Shown piece by piece: positions 37,195-49,133 of a DNA stretch of 64,000 nucleotides; positions within the stretch are counted from its first letter, which is position 1; the number at the start of each line of letters is the position of its first letter. Position numbers and translations under genes: made by a program. Under the pieces are notes generated by a model. The model did not search any database. It saw nothing but the letters and a program-made list of their open reading frames with translations, and had not been told where the DNA came from. The stretch comes from Bondarzewia mesenterica (taxonomy: Eukaryota > Basidiomycota > Agaricomycetes > Russulales > Bondarzewiaceae), in NCBI GenBank assembly GCA_004802705.1, contig SGPL01000059.1, positions 29,839 through 93,838 of the forward strand, in the 5' to 3' direction.

Positions 37195-38762
37195 ATGGAT
37201 GAACCTGCTTCAATGAATCTCACTACTTCTCCCCCTCTACCGGCACCAACGACAACACGAGCGCTGAGGGCACGCGTCGCTACTGCACGAAACACAGGCA
37301 GGGCACGCTCTCAAGCGTCCACTGCTGGCTCTGGCTCGCGTTCCTCTGATTCACGTCATGGAAGTGCGTCTACGTCACGGGGAGCTAGCGCTAGCGCTTC
37401 GGGTTCTCGCGCGGGTAGCGCCGCTGCAACCTCTCGTGGGGGTAGTGTCCTTGATGCGTGGACTGATGCTCTTGTTGGTGCAGCGGCTATTCCAGATCTG
37501 GAGGGGGGCTTTGAGGTGGTGGAAAAAACGGGGAAGAAATCAGGGACAGAAATATTGGATGACGATGAGATTCAGGAGCTGTCTGGTGCTAGCGTCCCGG
37601 GTGCAAGTGCACGAGCATTAGGGAAAAGAAAACAGGAGGATATGGAATTTGGTGACGATATTGAAGAAATAAGCATCACATCAGAAGAAGGAGAAAGGTA
37701 TGGGAAGAGGACTAAACTTCTGCATAAGTCAGAGGAGGATGTTACTGTGGTGGATCGTACGCAGACGAGTGATGTCAGCGTGCCTCTGGATGAAGCGACG
37801 AGTGGGGTGCTGTTGTCGGGATTTCCTTCAGAATCCAGCGCAGGTGGACTTCTGATGTCTAGCGAACACACTGTGAACTTGGTTCGTCCTCTCTTCTCGA
37901 ATTTGTCAACTAATGACCTAATAACAACCTTGCTCTTCTGAGCAGAGTGCTGACAGGACAGCCAGGACAGCCTGGAGTTCTGATACGCCTTGGCCTTCAT
38001 GCCGTGATGATAGGAATTCCGAAGCCCCTAGCGCTAGCTCTTCGTCATTGGAACAGCAACTCTCTTCAACCCTCTCACAGGCTTCAGTGGATGGCCTCCA
38101 CGACACGGGGCTCTCTGCTACGTCACAGCCTGTCAGCATTGATCTTGTAGAAGCCGATTTCCCGAACCCCGTACTGGACCCGTCTTCCTCTTTTGTTTCC
38201 GTGCATGCATCAAACAAGCCTGCAGCCGCAGCTTCCGAAGCCCTCTCTCCAACCCTCCATGATATTACGACCATAACTGTCATCACCCCGGCCACCTCGC
38301 CATCACTTCACGTCTCGAAATCCTTGCCTCCGCCCACCTCTCCGACCGCTCCCGTGCCCCCCTCTCTTCCCGAGACTCACTCCCTCCCAACCTCCCCACC
38401 CCCTCAAGTCCCAGATCCTGAACCTCTGCATACCTACGCATGCCCCATCTGCTTCTCGCCGCCTAGCAACGCGACGCTGACACCCTGCGGCCATATCCTA
38501 TGTGGCGAGTGCCTGTTCACCGCTGTCAACGCTGCTGTCATGAGGACTGGGGTCGGTGGCTTGGGCGCCAGGTGCGTTGGTATCCGTGTCCTAATCTGCA
38601 CCTCTGATTTATACGCCGTGTTGTTTTGGTATCTTCTATGACCGTTTTCGTTGCTGACGTTTATTCTACAGATGTCCGGTATGTCGCGCCTCTCTTCCAG
38701 GATGGGACGGCCGCGGTGGTGGTGTCATTGGTTTGAAAGCTCGTGTCATGATCAGTCTTTGA
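37195..38762 (+). CDS. RING-finger protein, probable E3 ubiquitin ligase
   Basis: The start is MDEPASMNLTTS at 37195. A long disordered, Ser/Ala/Arg-rich N-terminal half contains acidic patches with hydrophobic cores: EILDDDEIQEL, DDIEEISITSEE and DVTVVD. After an intron at about 37880-37940 comes a Pro/Ser-rich linker and a C-terminal RING: YACPICFSPPSNATLTPC, GHILCGECL, then across an intron RCPVCRASL. This is a C3HC4 order with the last pair completed by splicing near 38671. The gene ends at TGA 38762, close after the RING. The hydrophobic-acidic patches resemble SUMO-interacting motifs, so a SUMO-targeted ligase (Slx8/Rfp type) is a reasonable but unproven guess. Confidence 0.8.
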
Positions 38763-39929
38763 TGCCACCAACTACCTCTTGATTAGCGGCTGAGCCTGCG
38801 AGTTCTGCGGATACAGAGGATGTGCCGATCGTTACCTGTCACACCTGAAAGACTCATCTGAACGCTACCTACGGTTCTACGCTGTCAGCGTTCAACATCT
38901 TTAGCTTCTTCATAGCAACGCCTGGTTGTCGCGGAGGTACTGTCTTTCTCACACATTATTGCACTTGATGCACAAAACCCAGAGTAGCCGTAAATCATTT
39001 GGACCTGTTGTTTATGTAGCGCTTATATGGACACCTTTCTTCCGGACCCATTTTCCTTGCCAGGTAGCGCCCCGACCAGGACTCCTGTCTCATGGAGGAT
39101 AGGCAAGAGATGAACTTGTACCATTGCGGTGCAATCTCACTTTCTTCGTCATAGTGTTTGGTTACATCGCGGTACACGTCCGCCAGTATGTCTCCTCCCT
39201 GGCATGCAACAACGCGTCCTACAGTGTAACCAACTGACTGCTGCTTAGCGCCAGAAATCGGAGAAACAGTTTCCACAGATATAGATATTTCAATTGACAG
39301 GCGGTAAGTCTCCATATTTTGGCAGCGGCCCCCCACTGTGTATATAGACGGTGCGTAATGAATGCATTCTGTATTCTGAGTATTTGATGGGCAGATAGCG
39401 CTCCAATGCACTTTGGTACATGGATACGACTGCTGTTACTCGCTGGTCGGACGGTTTGACAGTCTTCAAAGTCCATCACCAGTTCCCCAGACTAGCCCGT
39501 CAACCATGGATGTCACTCCACGAACTACTTTTACTTGAGAGTTGGATTGCCAACCGTTGAATGTCACCTCATAATCTTTTCATGACATCGTGAAGCCTCG
39601 CTCAATCACTCTTCCTCTGCGGGGCGCCACAATTCTCTCAGTCTCTGCTCGTAAGTTACCCCTGTGCCATGTTACGCAATTATAAAGCATATCAAGATCA
39701 AGATATCACAGGAGTGAACAATACAAGGCGGGTATCATTCCTTTCAATAACAAAACATACGTACTTATTCGTGATGGAGATGGATGCGAAAGCGCAAAAT
39801 ATACTATTAACTGGTGACAAACTGGGAACAGCAGCGTGCTGAAGACAGATGACAACGAGGTGAGTACCACACGAGCGTGCAGGGCGCGGACAACTTCAAC
39901 GGTGGAGAGGTGCTTAGAGAGCAAGCGCA
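38763..39929. other. Convergent intergenic region, no gene recognised
   Basis: This separates the 3' ends of the RING gene (plus) and LIS1 (minus). Minus-strand frames at 38995-39480 show no family motif; they may be UTR or non-coding. Confidence 0.45.
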
Positions 39930-42046
39930 TCATGGCATCCAAATCTTCACCGTCTACGGCAGTCGAACACATCATGAGTGCCGAATTCGAGATACAAAGG
40001 ACTGTGGATTAAAAAGGCTCACCTGGTCCGAACTCCCCGACGCAATGACGTTCATCAGGTTCGGGCCGTCTCCCTCCTTCCCGCTATCCTTATTGATAGC
40101 CTGTCGGCCCCATGAGAGGCTCGACACAAACCGCTCATGGGCCTCGATCTTGCGCATGCAGCGCCCGGTCTTGAGTTCCCATATCCGGATGGAGTGATCG
40201 TCGGCTGCAGAGAGGAGGTACTGGCCGTTGGGGTGGAAAACAAGGGCGCGCACCCAATCATCGTGGCCAACCTGTTTACTGGGTGGTTAATGAGTTTTCC
40301 AGGGACAGGGTGGGTTTGAGTAAAGGGGAGGGCACTGACGAGCGTATGAAGGCATTGCCCGCGAATCGCGTCCCAGATCTTGATAGTCTTGTCGCGGGAT
40401 CCCGTCGCGACGTGGGCGATTGCGATACCTTCTGTGATCGCTGGCTGCGTGGTTCCAGTCTGTGAGAACATTCGAGTCAGCTAGGAAGGCGGTGGAAGGA
40501 GAAGCGGAATGCACTGGCTGACCTTCTGCCCCACGAGTTCGCGGATAGCTGGGACAGAGATGCGTGGGACAAAGACGGCTACTTCGACAACGTTATCATG
40601 TCCCCGGAGCTCAGCTTTGGTCGTTCCTGAGCTAACTTCTACTACTCGAGCTGTCTGTTGAAATACATGAAGTCTTCGGCCGTGCTGAACAGCACAATGT
40701 GCGACGCACATGATCCATAGAGCAGGTAACCAAGTACCGCCCATCCAGACTCGGCAGGGCGCAGCGAATCCAATCTGTATGCGGTTTGATTACCTTGATG
40801 CAGTGTCTGCAGGAGCATTCGGGCAACTAATCGACGTAAGTTCAGTGAGAGGGGAGCGGTGGCACGTACGTGGACGCAATTTCCCATATCCGAACTGTTT
40901 GATCACGACTGGCACTGACGATACGATCGTCGCCGGGGAGGAATCGCACGGAAGATACGGAATGTTCGTGACCTCGGAGTGTCGCGAAATTCTGGTAGTC
41001 ATTTTCCACGTTCCACAGTTTGATGAACAGGTCGTAAGATGAAGAGACTGTAGAAGAGAGAAATGAAAGGTCAAATAATGGATTACCAGTGTGAGCGAGG
41101 TCATGGTGCTTTATGCACAAGCGTGGCAGGTTATGCTGTCAGTCCTCGACTTCGCAAAGTCGAGGTTATGGGTGAATTGAGGTGCAGCTGTCTAGCCGAC
41201 AAAGGGCAGTATTAACGCCCTAGAATAAAGAGCTCCCCAGATCGAATGAAGCACTTCATCGTCCCCAAGCCACAAATCGGCATCCAGCTCAGGCCAACTC
41301 CGAGGGCTAAGTACGCTATGCCCAATGCATGGAGTTCGTAAAAAAAATCCGTCCACGTACCAAGATGTTTTCCCTTGGAATCATATTCACAATCCGTGAC
41401 CCGCTTTGTATGGCCCTTGAGGGTCCGTTCTAATTCGCCCGTCTCCCAGTCCCAGACCTTGATCGTACAATCGTCGCTCCCCGAAGCAACGACGGAGTAT
41501 ACAGGATGGAATGCCACCGTGTTCACGACGTCTCTGTGGCCAGTGAGGGTGTGCTTAGGAGAGCCGGCGGTGGGGAGCCAGTCTGGATTGTTGCGTTTGC
41601 TGAAGCCGGAAGGGAGGGCGGCCATGTGAGAGTTCTCATGGAGAGCTTGGGCGAGTCGGGATTCGAGGTCTAGGATCTGTGCGGTCGAATGTGCGACTGC
41701 AAGCTCGACGACGGAGCTGAGGGACGCACCTTCTTCTGCATTCGAATGACGCTCGTCCATTTCTTAACGAGCAGTCCGCTGCTCTTCTGTCCCAGATCAG
41801 GTTGAAAATCGGCCTTTGAGGGAGGTTCAGAACATGGGAAAGCATTGGCAAGACACGACACACTTGGGAGGACTCTTGCTTGAACTCCTCGAACGTTCTC
41901 GTGAACCCGGCGCTGTGTAAGTAATCGAGGATGGCTTTGTGTCTGGAGGGCGGTTGCACGTGAGTCTGTCTGCAGAAAGAAACATAACTTTGATCCCGAA
42001 ATACGCACAGATCATCTTGCTGTCGTTCAGATAGCAGGGTGGCCAT
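39930..42046 (-). CDS. pac1: LIS1/PAC1 (NudF), dynein regulator
   Basis: LIS1 binds the dynein motor and is needed for nuclear migration and hyphal growth. It starts [13 protein letters not shown] at 42046. The LisH dimerisation motif ([20 protein letters not shown]) and a short coiled coil follow, then the first WD repeat near 41540 ([31 protein letters not shown]). Further repeats include [41 protein letters not shown], and the final [20 protein letters not shown]. The last intron splits the closing strand SSDQ-TVKIW, and the gene ends with MP and TGA 39930. The intron count is about nine, and length of about 430-440 residues fits the family. Confidence 0.93.
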
Positions 42047-42854
42047 TGTGTTTAAGTGAAGATGGATGAGCAAGTCGTTGTAGCTTTGATGCTTGAAATC
42101 CCGTCGCTGAAACCGAACAGCCGCACACAAATATGTGCCGCGTCCCGCCACTGGCGATCCATACGCGTCCACAACATTTCTTCATGCCTCTTTCACCGCT
42201 CTTCACCTCGCCAACCTTTTTAAAGATTTCAGTTTTCAGTCTCTGACCTTGCATAGGATCATCGTGCTACCAACAATGCCAAAAGGGCAGCTCTGGTTTT
42301 CTTTCAAATCGACTGGTCGACGAAATCCTGTTGTGAATTGCAGTCTTTATGAACTCCTCGAAGCTATTGACTAGGCTGAATCTTATCATCTGAAATTTCT
42401 CAGATCCTCCCTAATCTCGAACCTCTATAAGCTCACAAATTTCGGCTGTACATCACGTCTCCGTGAGATGCTAAGCCCGAGAGTAGTTGGAACTTGGTTG
42501 TGTGGGCTTACCGTCTCTCCATGAGATGAACTAGGTCTATGCATCAATCAAAATATATCTCAAGGAACTTGGAAGCAGCTAAACACATGGAATCACCTGT
42601 CCCCCCACCCAAGGTTTTCCGAAAAAGGCGCTTCTTGTCGTCTTCTCATGGATTCCTGATCAAAGTATCATGACATATGGTCACGACTGTAGCCCAGTGT
42701 AGCTCGCTTCGCGCTGGCGCCGTTCCTTGATTCTCTACCCGCACGTTCGAGGAGTGCACGATCACCTGGGACCTATTCTTGTCCTACTACATAAAGTTCG
42801 ACCTCGCTGTGCTGCTTCCCCGTGCACGTTTACCCTGGTCTTCAGCCTGCTACC
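42047..42854. promoter_or_regulatory. Divergent promoter region of LIS1 and the PLC-like gene
   Basis: The two genes diverge across 808 bases. No strong TATA box is evident on the LIS1 side. Short frames around 42240-42370 have no recognisable family. Confidence 0.4.
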
Positions 42855-44330
42855 ATGCGCGTCGTGTATCTCGCATCCAGTCTTTTGACCCTCGCAGTAG
42901 GATATGTGAGAGCTTCATTCCCCGCGGAAAGGTGAAATACATGACGAGCTATCTCACACGAAGATATTGAATACTTATGTCACGCAGGGCGACGGTTTGC
43001 AACGGGCACGCAGAGTTGTGCGACCGTAGTTACGGGAACATCACGTTCGTTGGAGGTACGTTCAAGCTTGCATACATATGTGGATAGAAGACATAAACAT
43101 GTAACCACTTTCCGTGCAGCGCACGATTCATTCGCATACAGCAGCGATCCCTTTGCGCGTGAGTATCGCAGATATTTCTGTGCGTTGTCAGTTTCTTGGT
43201 GCTTATATTCCATGCAGTTGCTCGAGACCAGGAGGTTGATGTCCCAAGCCAGCTGGGTCTTGGTGTCAGGTTGCTTCAAGCACAGGCTCATGAGTTGGCA
43301 TGACCTCTTGTCCGATGGTACTATTGCTGATGTTCTTTCGAAAAGAAACGATGGCGTTATTCATTTCTGCCATACCAGTACGTTCAAAAAACTTGGCCTG
43401 AATAGTAGTAACTGACCATCTTGCTGTCAACAACCCTTAGGCTGCGTAAGAGGATCTCCATGTCCTGCTTATTGACTGCTGACTTGATTGCGTCAGGCTC
43501 TTTTTGATGGCGGTACCGTCGAGAGTAAGTAATCAATACTCTCTCTTCCATTCCTGCATCACGACCAAGAACTCAACCCAATGATCACAGATTACCTCGA
43601 GACAGTAGCCACCTGGCTTGCAGACAATCCGAATGAGGTCCTGACCTTCATCTTCACCAACCCTGAGAGCCTCTCTCTGCCCTCCGTCTGGGCTCCCGCT
43701 TTCAATGCTTCGGGCATCGCAGATCTCGCGTACGTCCCACCGCAATTGCCAATGGCGCACGACGAGTGGCCGACGCTGGGCGAGATGATCGACAGCGGGA
43801 AGCGCGTGGTCGTGTTTATGGATTACGGAGCCGAGACGGGAGGCGTGGATTATATTTTGCCCGAATTCGAGATGGTGAGTATGCATCTACGTATTCCGTA
43901 TGGGTCATATAGCATGCAAATTGTACGGTGCTGATGAGGGTCGATGATGGTGCTGTTGTAGATCTGGGAAACACCATTCAGTGTCACGAACGCATCTTTC
44001 CCGTGCTCCGTGGATCGTACCGAAGGCCCTCTGAGCAACGAAGACCACATGTATATGATCAACCACTCTCTCAATATCAACCTCCTCGATGCCGGTATCT
44101 TCATCACCGATCCAGAGCAGGCACCTACGACGAACGGAGTCACCTCGTGAGTTGCCCTATTGTTATATCTTAGTCAATTTGTTGAACGAACATATGTCCG
44201 TAGGATCATGGCAAATGCGAATGGGTGCGTCCCATTTGGAGGGGGGAGGTGGCCTAGTTTTGTGTTACTCGATTTTGTGAACATTGGACAGGGATTCAGG
44301 GCTGCAGATATCATGAATGGGTTTGCGTAG
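42855..44330 (+). CDS. Secreted PLC-like phosphodiesterase (PI-PLC X fold)
   Basis: ATG 42855 opens MRVVYLASSLLTLAVGY, a signal peptide. Exons then give ATVCNGHAELCDRSYGNIT and FVGAHDSFAY, in which the histidine is the first catalytic residue of the fold. HFCHTS and DYLETVATWLADNPNEVLTF follow, then GKRVVVFMDYGAE. The last exons contain FVLLDFVNIGQGFRAADIMN and stop at TAG 44330. Many short introns separate exons as small as 30 bases. The full two-domain PI-PLC is not present; this is the one-domain fungal secreted type of about 300-330 residues. Substrate (phosphoinositide, GPI anchor or other phosphodiester) is unknown. Confidence 0.82.
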
Positions 44331-44401
44331 ATATCGAGTCTTGCACATATGGTCTTGATGGACTTGCTCATGTATAATATTTTCTTTTTTCACATGTGGC
44401 G

Positions 44402-44502
44402 GACTCAATAGCTCAGTGGTTAGAGCATGCGATTGCAGTTAGCTGGTTATCCTATCCAATTGCATAATCGCAGGGTCTCGTGTTCGAATCACGATTGGGT
44501 CT
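44402..44502 (+). tRNA. tRNA-Cys (anticodon GCA) with a 28-base intron
   Basis: GACTCAA pairs with TTGGGTC in the acceptor stem. The anticodon arm is TGCGA-T-T-GCA-G, a 28-base insert, then A-TCGCA. The insert contains TGC near its 3' end, which can pair with the anticodon in the usual pre-tRNA structure. The purine at 37 is G, common in tRNA-Cys. The T arm has GTTCGAATC and a seven-T run (44504-44510) follows as terminator. The acceptor resembles tRNA-Asn, but no GTT anticodon can be placed in a valid loop. Confidence 0.82.
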
Positions 44503-44625
44503 CTTTTTTTGGCATACCTTGCCGATCAACACAGTGCAGACGCCGCACCCTGCCGCGCCACAAGCGCGTTCACCTGAACTACTAAACTGACTTGTACATA
44601 AAATAACATCTCATCCACCAACTCG

Positions 44626-45917
44626 ATGCGATTTCGCGCCTCTATTCAAAATGTTAACACATTTCACCGTATGTTTTTTACGCAGCTGCTTTGTCAGAGC
44701 ATAGCAACATGATCTAGGTGCATAGGGATAATGCAGACAATCGAGAAGTTGCAGAAAAAGTGCATCATCAAGTTCACAGAGACTGAGATGCATATCATCT
44801 GCAACACCGACGAGAGCGGCGTGCAAGTCTGGTCGTTCGTTCTTCCTCTCTTTCCGTTTTGTGATTTTGTTGGAGACCTTCCCGCTGACGGCAGGGTGTG
44901 CAGACAAGTCCGCGTGGTATCGCTCTTCACGGACTATCGCATCCAGTCGAACGCAGAGAACGAGATCTCGCTCGCGCTTTCGGCTGAGGCGCTTGCGCAG
45001 GCGCTGCGCTCCGCCGAGGGTGCGGAAGACGTTGTCATGAGGCTCGCTAAGAAGCGTGACGTCGCGGTGCTCAGCTTCGAGATTCTGGGCGCCTCGCACA
45101 TGGGCCGACAGTTGAAGGTAGCGCATGATGTCAGGATCGAGGTGCTCAAACCTGCGGACGTCGCGAGGCTCAGAGAGCCGCTGTGTCCTGAACCGGATGT
45201 GAGTCTTTCTCTCTCCGTTGGCGCGTGCATATAGGCGTGGTGTTTTATAAGGCGCTGTATGCGTTTGCTGAATGCGCAATGCTGAATGGCCTCTGTGCGT
45301 TGTGTCTCTGACGATGGCAATGCATAGATACATATCCTCCTCCCACCGTTACTCAAACTGCGCTCCATCGTCGACCGCCTGCGACCCATCGCGGAAGTCA
45401 TCGCCCTCCGCGCAAATAATTCCGGAAAGCTCCAGATCTCGGCTGCGACCGACAGCGCAAAGATGGATATCGTGTGGGAAGGATGCTCAAATCCGCACAT
45501 GTGTTCGTGATGGCTCTTTCCCTCTCGTTCTTCTAAAATTTCCTCATCGTGAGTCTGCAGCTGAGTATGGCTTGTCACAACCCGCAGAGGGCCAAGATGA
45601 CGATGCATCAGACAAGGACCCGGAGCAGTTATTTGGCGTGCTCGTCCACATCCGAAGTTTTCTCAAGTTCCTCAACGCGCACATCGTGTCCACTACGACC
45701 ATCGCATGTACGTCATATACAGTATCTGGATTTCCTCTTCCTGGGCTATCACATCTCTGCGGACCGTCTTCCAACTAACTGCCTCCGCCTTGCTAACCTT
45801 ATTGCATTGTTAGGCGTATGTCAGCACCATTGCCTGATCCTTTACGTGTATATTGGTGAGGTCGCAGACGCGGGCGGAGTTCTGACATTTTACATCCCTG
45901 GGGTGATCGATGATTAG
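44626..45917 (+). CDS. hus1: HUS1, subunit of the 9-1-1 DNA damage checkpoint clamp
   Basis: Hus1 joins Rad9 and Rad1 in a PCNA-like ring loaded at damaged DNA to activate the ATR kinase. It starts MRFRASIQNVNTFHRMF at 44626. After an intron the frame gives QTIEKLQKKCIIKFTETE, MHIICNTDESGVQVWS, then VVSLFTDYRIQSNAENEIS, LSAEALAQALRSAEGA and AVLSFEILG, the first clamp lobe. The second lobe includes LKLRSIVDRLRPIAEVIALR and a late DPEQLFGVLVHIRSFLKFLN. The last exon (IGEVADAGGVLTFYIPGVID) ends at TAG 45917, a normal clamp C-terminus. The tRNA-Cys gene lies 123 bases upstream. Confidence 0.92.
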
Positions 45918-46160
45918 CCTCGCCACAGTACGTTTGCATGATAGCAAGTGGATTGCAGAGATAGGATTGCTACAAAGCTGATAAAGATGACAACGAAGAT
46001 GCAGGACGGCGAAGTAATACTGACTATGTATTCTAGGAATATACCCTCCTGATGATACCTGAGACCATGATGGTGCCGAGTTATGCGAAATCGTTTGTGT
46101 GATGAGAGCGAGAGGAGAAAACCCAGAGAGATATTGTACACAAGACCCGAGTACCGACAA

Positions 46161-46179
46161 CCCCTCCCTCCCTCCCTCC
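46161..46179. repeat. CCCT microsatellite
   Basis: About four and a half CCCT units in a row. Confidence 0.9.
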
Positions 46180-46297
46180 GCTATTCATATTGATACAGCG
46201 CTCACTCCCGAGCCCAACCCAATCTGCCGCCGCAGTCCACGTTCTCATCGTGTTCCTCTAGTAATGTTCTATCTGGACCGCTCACACCCTACCTTCG

Positions 46298-46310
46298 CCC
46301 CCCCCCCCCC
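46298..46310. repeat. Poly-C tract, 13 bases
   Basis: Uninterrupted run of 13 C just downstream of the isochorismatase-family stop codon; its length is likely unreliable. Confidence 0.9.
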
Positions 46311-46334
46311 AATTGCTCCTACCTGCCGCACGGT

Positions 46335-46920
46335 CTATCGATCGGAAAACACTCCGGGGATGTCGTCCATATCTAGCAAAACTACACCCGCCTCCTCTAG
46401 CTCGGCCTCGATCTCCCGCTCAATCGTGCTTGCGGGCGTAACGCCTCCTCCCGCCCACACCTCCTGTCGATCATACGTAGCATGCGTGCCCCTGATGAGC
46501 AGCACGTCGTTCCCCCGGCCGAGCGCGGCGCTGCACGTCGCACATATGCAAAAGTCGCTCTGGAGTCCGACGACAACGATCTCCGCGTCATCAGGGATGA
46601 GGGTACTAAGGCGCGTGCCAGCAAAAGCGTTGTTTTTGAGCTTGTCGATGACCGGCTCGTGCGGGAGCACCGAGTAGACGAGCTCCCACCCGGGTGTACC
46701 GGGCTCGTCAGGCTCGCCGGGGTCGCCGCAGTTGCGGACGTGCACGATCAGTGGGGGGGTGAGACGCCGCGCGCGCGGCGTGCAGAACGCGGAGAATGTT
46801 GGCCTTGACGGCGGTGGATGTAGGCACGCCTTTGGGGGGTTCGGAGAGCAGGCCAATTTGGGCGTCGACGATGAGAAGGACGCGCCGTGTTTTTTGTGCG
46901 AGGCTTATAGATGGCGACAT
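46335..46920 (-). CDS. Isochorismatase-family cysteine hydrolase, frame-broken
   Basis: The family hydrolyses small amides or vinyl ethers with an Asp-Lys-Cys triad. The start MSPSISLAQKTRRV at 46920 leads into LLIVDAQIGLL (Asp). PPLIVHVRNCGDPGEPDEPG and GWELVYSVLPHEPVIDKLKN follow (Lys region). VVGLQSDFCICATCSAALGR holds the nucleophile Cys. It ends IPGVFSDR and TAG 46335; about 195 residues with apparently no intron. The head and body are in different frames and join only if the seven-G run at 46753-46759 is counted as six. The substrate is unknown, and the gene is likely intact if that run is an overcall. Confidence 0.8.
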
Positions 46921-49133
46921 TCACTGGGGGGTGATGAGAGAAGGTCCGAGGAGTCGTTAGGGGGGGGGGCGCAAATTGGACTCGGATGAAGCAAGGAGGT
47001 TAGGAGACTACCATTACTAGTACTACTCGGAGACGGCCTCCGCACGTGCTAGCGCTCATTCACCGTCCCTTAAATATCCAGACAATTACGTCTCGAGGGC
47101 TTATCCCTAATACTTATCCTCTGTAATTGCTTATGACTACTTGTCGTCCTCCATGACTGTTGACATCTCCAGATTCTCAACGCACACGCAAAATTCTATA
47201 CGTTTAGCCGGACAGGGATCGTGTTAATGGCATGATACCGAGTTTACTCCAACTTTTTGGTCTCTCTTACTAGCTCTTACTTAGCTCGTCGGCATCCAGC
47301 TACTTCTCCACCGGCGTGTCCGTCAATGTTCTTTTCGCGATCGAATGTTCACGGCCTGCCTTTGATACGCATCCGGAAGGTAAGTATGACCTGTCGTTCC
47401 GTACTGTTCATCGTCATCACATAGCAAGGGAATTTGTGCATCATCGCGTGCGTGGTTGAGGTGAGTATGCTATTGGCTCCGAGGTGATGACGAGACGGGC
47501 GCCTACCCGGACCTACAGGCATTTCTCTCTCTCTCGCGCAATTATTTTGATTAATTATCAGGATAGTTTTTGATCATGTGTCGAACTCAGTGCTCTCATG
47601 GCGAGACCCGGACGCATACAAGCCACCACTCGCGGTGGCATCTCTTCTTTTGATACGTTTTTCTCTACTTATCAATCTCCGTTGTTCTGCCGACCGGTAT
47701 TTTTCTGGACTGTGGACTCCTTGCTTCTTTTGAGGGGGGTTGCTGATTCTTACAGTCAGAGTGACGTGCTTGAATAAAGTACGGATGAACGTTGTCCGTC
47801 AAAATGAGCACGCAGGGCCCACGGTCGCGTCGCCTGTTTTTCGTCTCAACCTAGATGGCTCAATTCGACTTTTTCCGAGCTTGCATTCCGCGTCTTTACA
47901 TAGGGCTACTTTCGATTTGCCTCTTCCCCTACAAATGCGACCGGCCATATTGCACTGGTTCTGCTCTAGGAACTGGCCTTGACCGCATTTACTACCGGGC
48001 AAAAATAAAGCTTGAGGTATGCCTCATTATGTCATTCCATCCGCTTGTCCACTTGGATTCTAGGCTTTTGACTTGGGGATCCCTTCGAGTTATTGTCCGA
48101 AGTTGCTTTCAAAGGATAAATCCAGTTTCTTAATTTCTATGACTGAGAAAGTTTTTGCCGAGGCTCCACTTGAACGTGACTCGGTATTGGATACCGATCC
48201 TGTACTAATATACCCTCTCCTGGGCAATCCCTTCACGTATTTTGACTAGTTGTTCTATCTTTGAACGACCCATCATGCCCTTCTGCCGCTTCCTCTTGGA
48301 TCCTTCTCTGTTCTTTTGACCTCGAGGTCACCTTCGTACTATTCTCGCTGTATGCCCCCGTGTTCGCCGTTCGCCGTTTGCGCATGTTGCTCTGAATGTG
48401 CACTGGCTTACCATCGCCTGATTTGCCACTCTCTTCTGGAAGGAGAAAAAAGATGGATGGATGAGGGCAATGTAGCGCCCACCATGCCCACAAATACCTC
48501 AAAGTATCCTATCTGGAAGGGACCGCGACGGTCCACATACTTCATTTATATCTTGTCGCGAGCTGTGCGGGACGGGAAGTCGTGATCATGACCTGTGACC
48601 TATGAGATCGGACGACGGCAAGGACTCAGGACAGCGGAGGAACGCGGAATCAGAGAAGTCTTCTCCATCCGCTGTATCGTGTGAGTTGAACACACTTTTT
48701 CGTCGCCGAGACGCGCTCCTGTGTACAGTTTTTATTTTCCTTCCACGCCCCAAAAAGGTGATGCAGGGAAAAGGCTGTTTGATTCCGATTTGTGACTGGG
48801 TGAAGTGGGATGCTATGGCCAAAATTCACATGCGAAGATTGGTTAGTCTTCGTCAGTGTTTCATCTGTTATTCCTTGCAGGACTTACCACCGAAAGCAGA
48901 CATGAAGACGCCTGCGCTTAGTATCACCAATAGGTCAATAAAAGTTTCATGTATACTAATGTGTGGCGGGTATCCCAGAGAATTCGACGAAGCGTACCGT
49001 AATTATGTCACCAACATGGACGGATGGATTCATTCAGAATCCTATGTTCCCCTGTATCATAGTAAGCCTAAGGGAAGCCCGCGCTATCGCACCAGTCAAG
49101 TAAGACCGACGCCCATCACGTACTTCCGTTTAC
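46921..49133. other. 2.2 kb with no firmly supported gene
   Basis: A possible small spliced gene begins at ATG 47326 (MFFSRSNVHGLPLIRIRK, then a GTAAGT intron), but it would encode only about 40 residues with no relatives that I recognise. The plus frame 48602-49189 is open for 195 codons without family motifs and runs into the reductase first exon, so it is probably chance. Confidence 0.35.
47264..47283. repeat. 10-base-period tandem duplication (8 of 10)
   Basis: CTCTTACTAG is followed by CTCTTACTTA, part of the recurring series of about 10-base duplications. Confidence 0.7.

Larger units (their letters stand above)
45918..46334. other. Convergent intergenic region with simple repeats
   Basis: This lies between the 3' ends of HUS1 and the isochorismatase-family gene. 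It holds the CCCT microsatellite and the C13 tract listed separately, and no gene. Confidence 0.6.

Noticed and set aside
44402..44502. tRNA-Asn instead of tRNA-Cys
   Set aside because: The acceptor stem resembles Asn, but GTT would fall inside the insert; only GCA fits the seven-base loop with the intron at 37/38.
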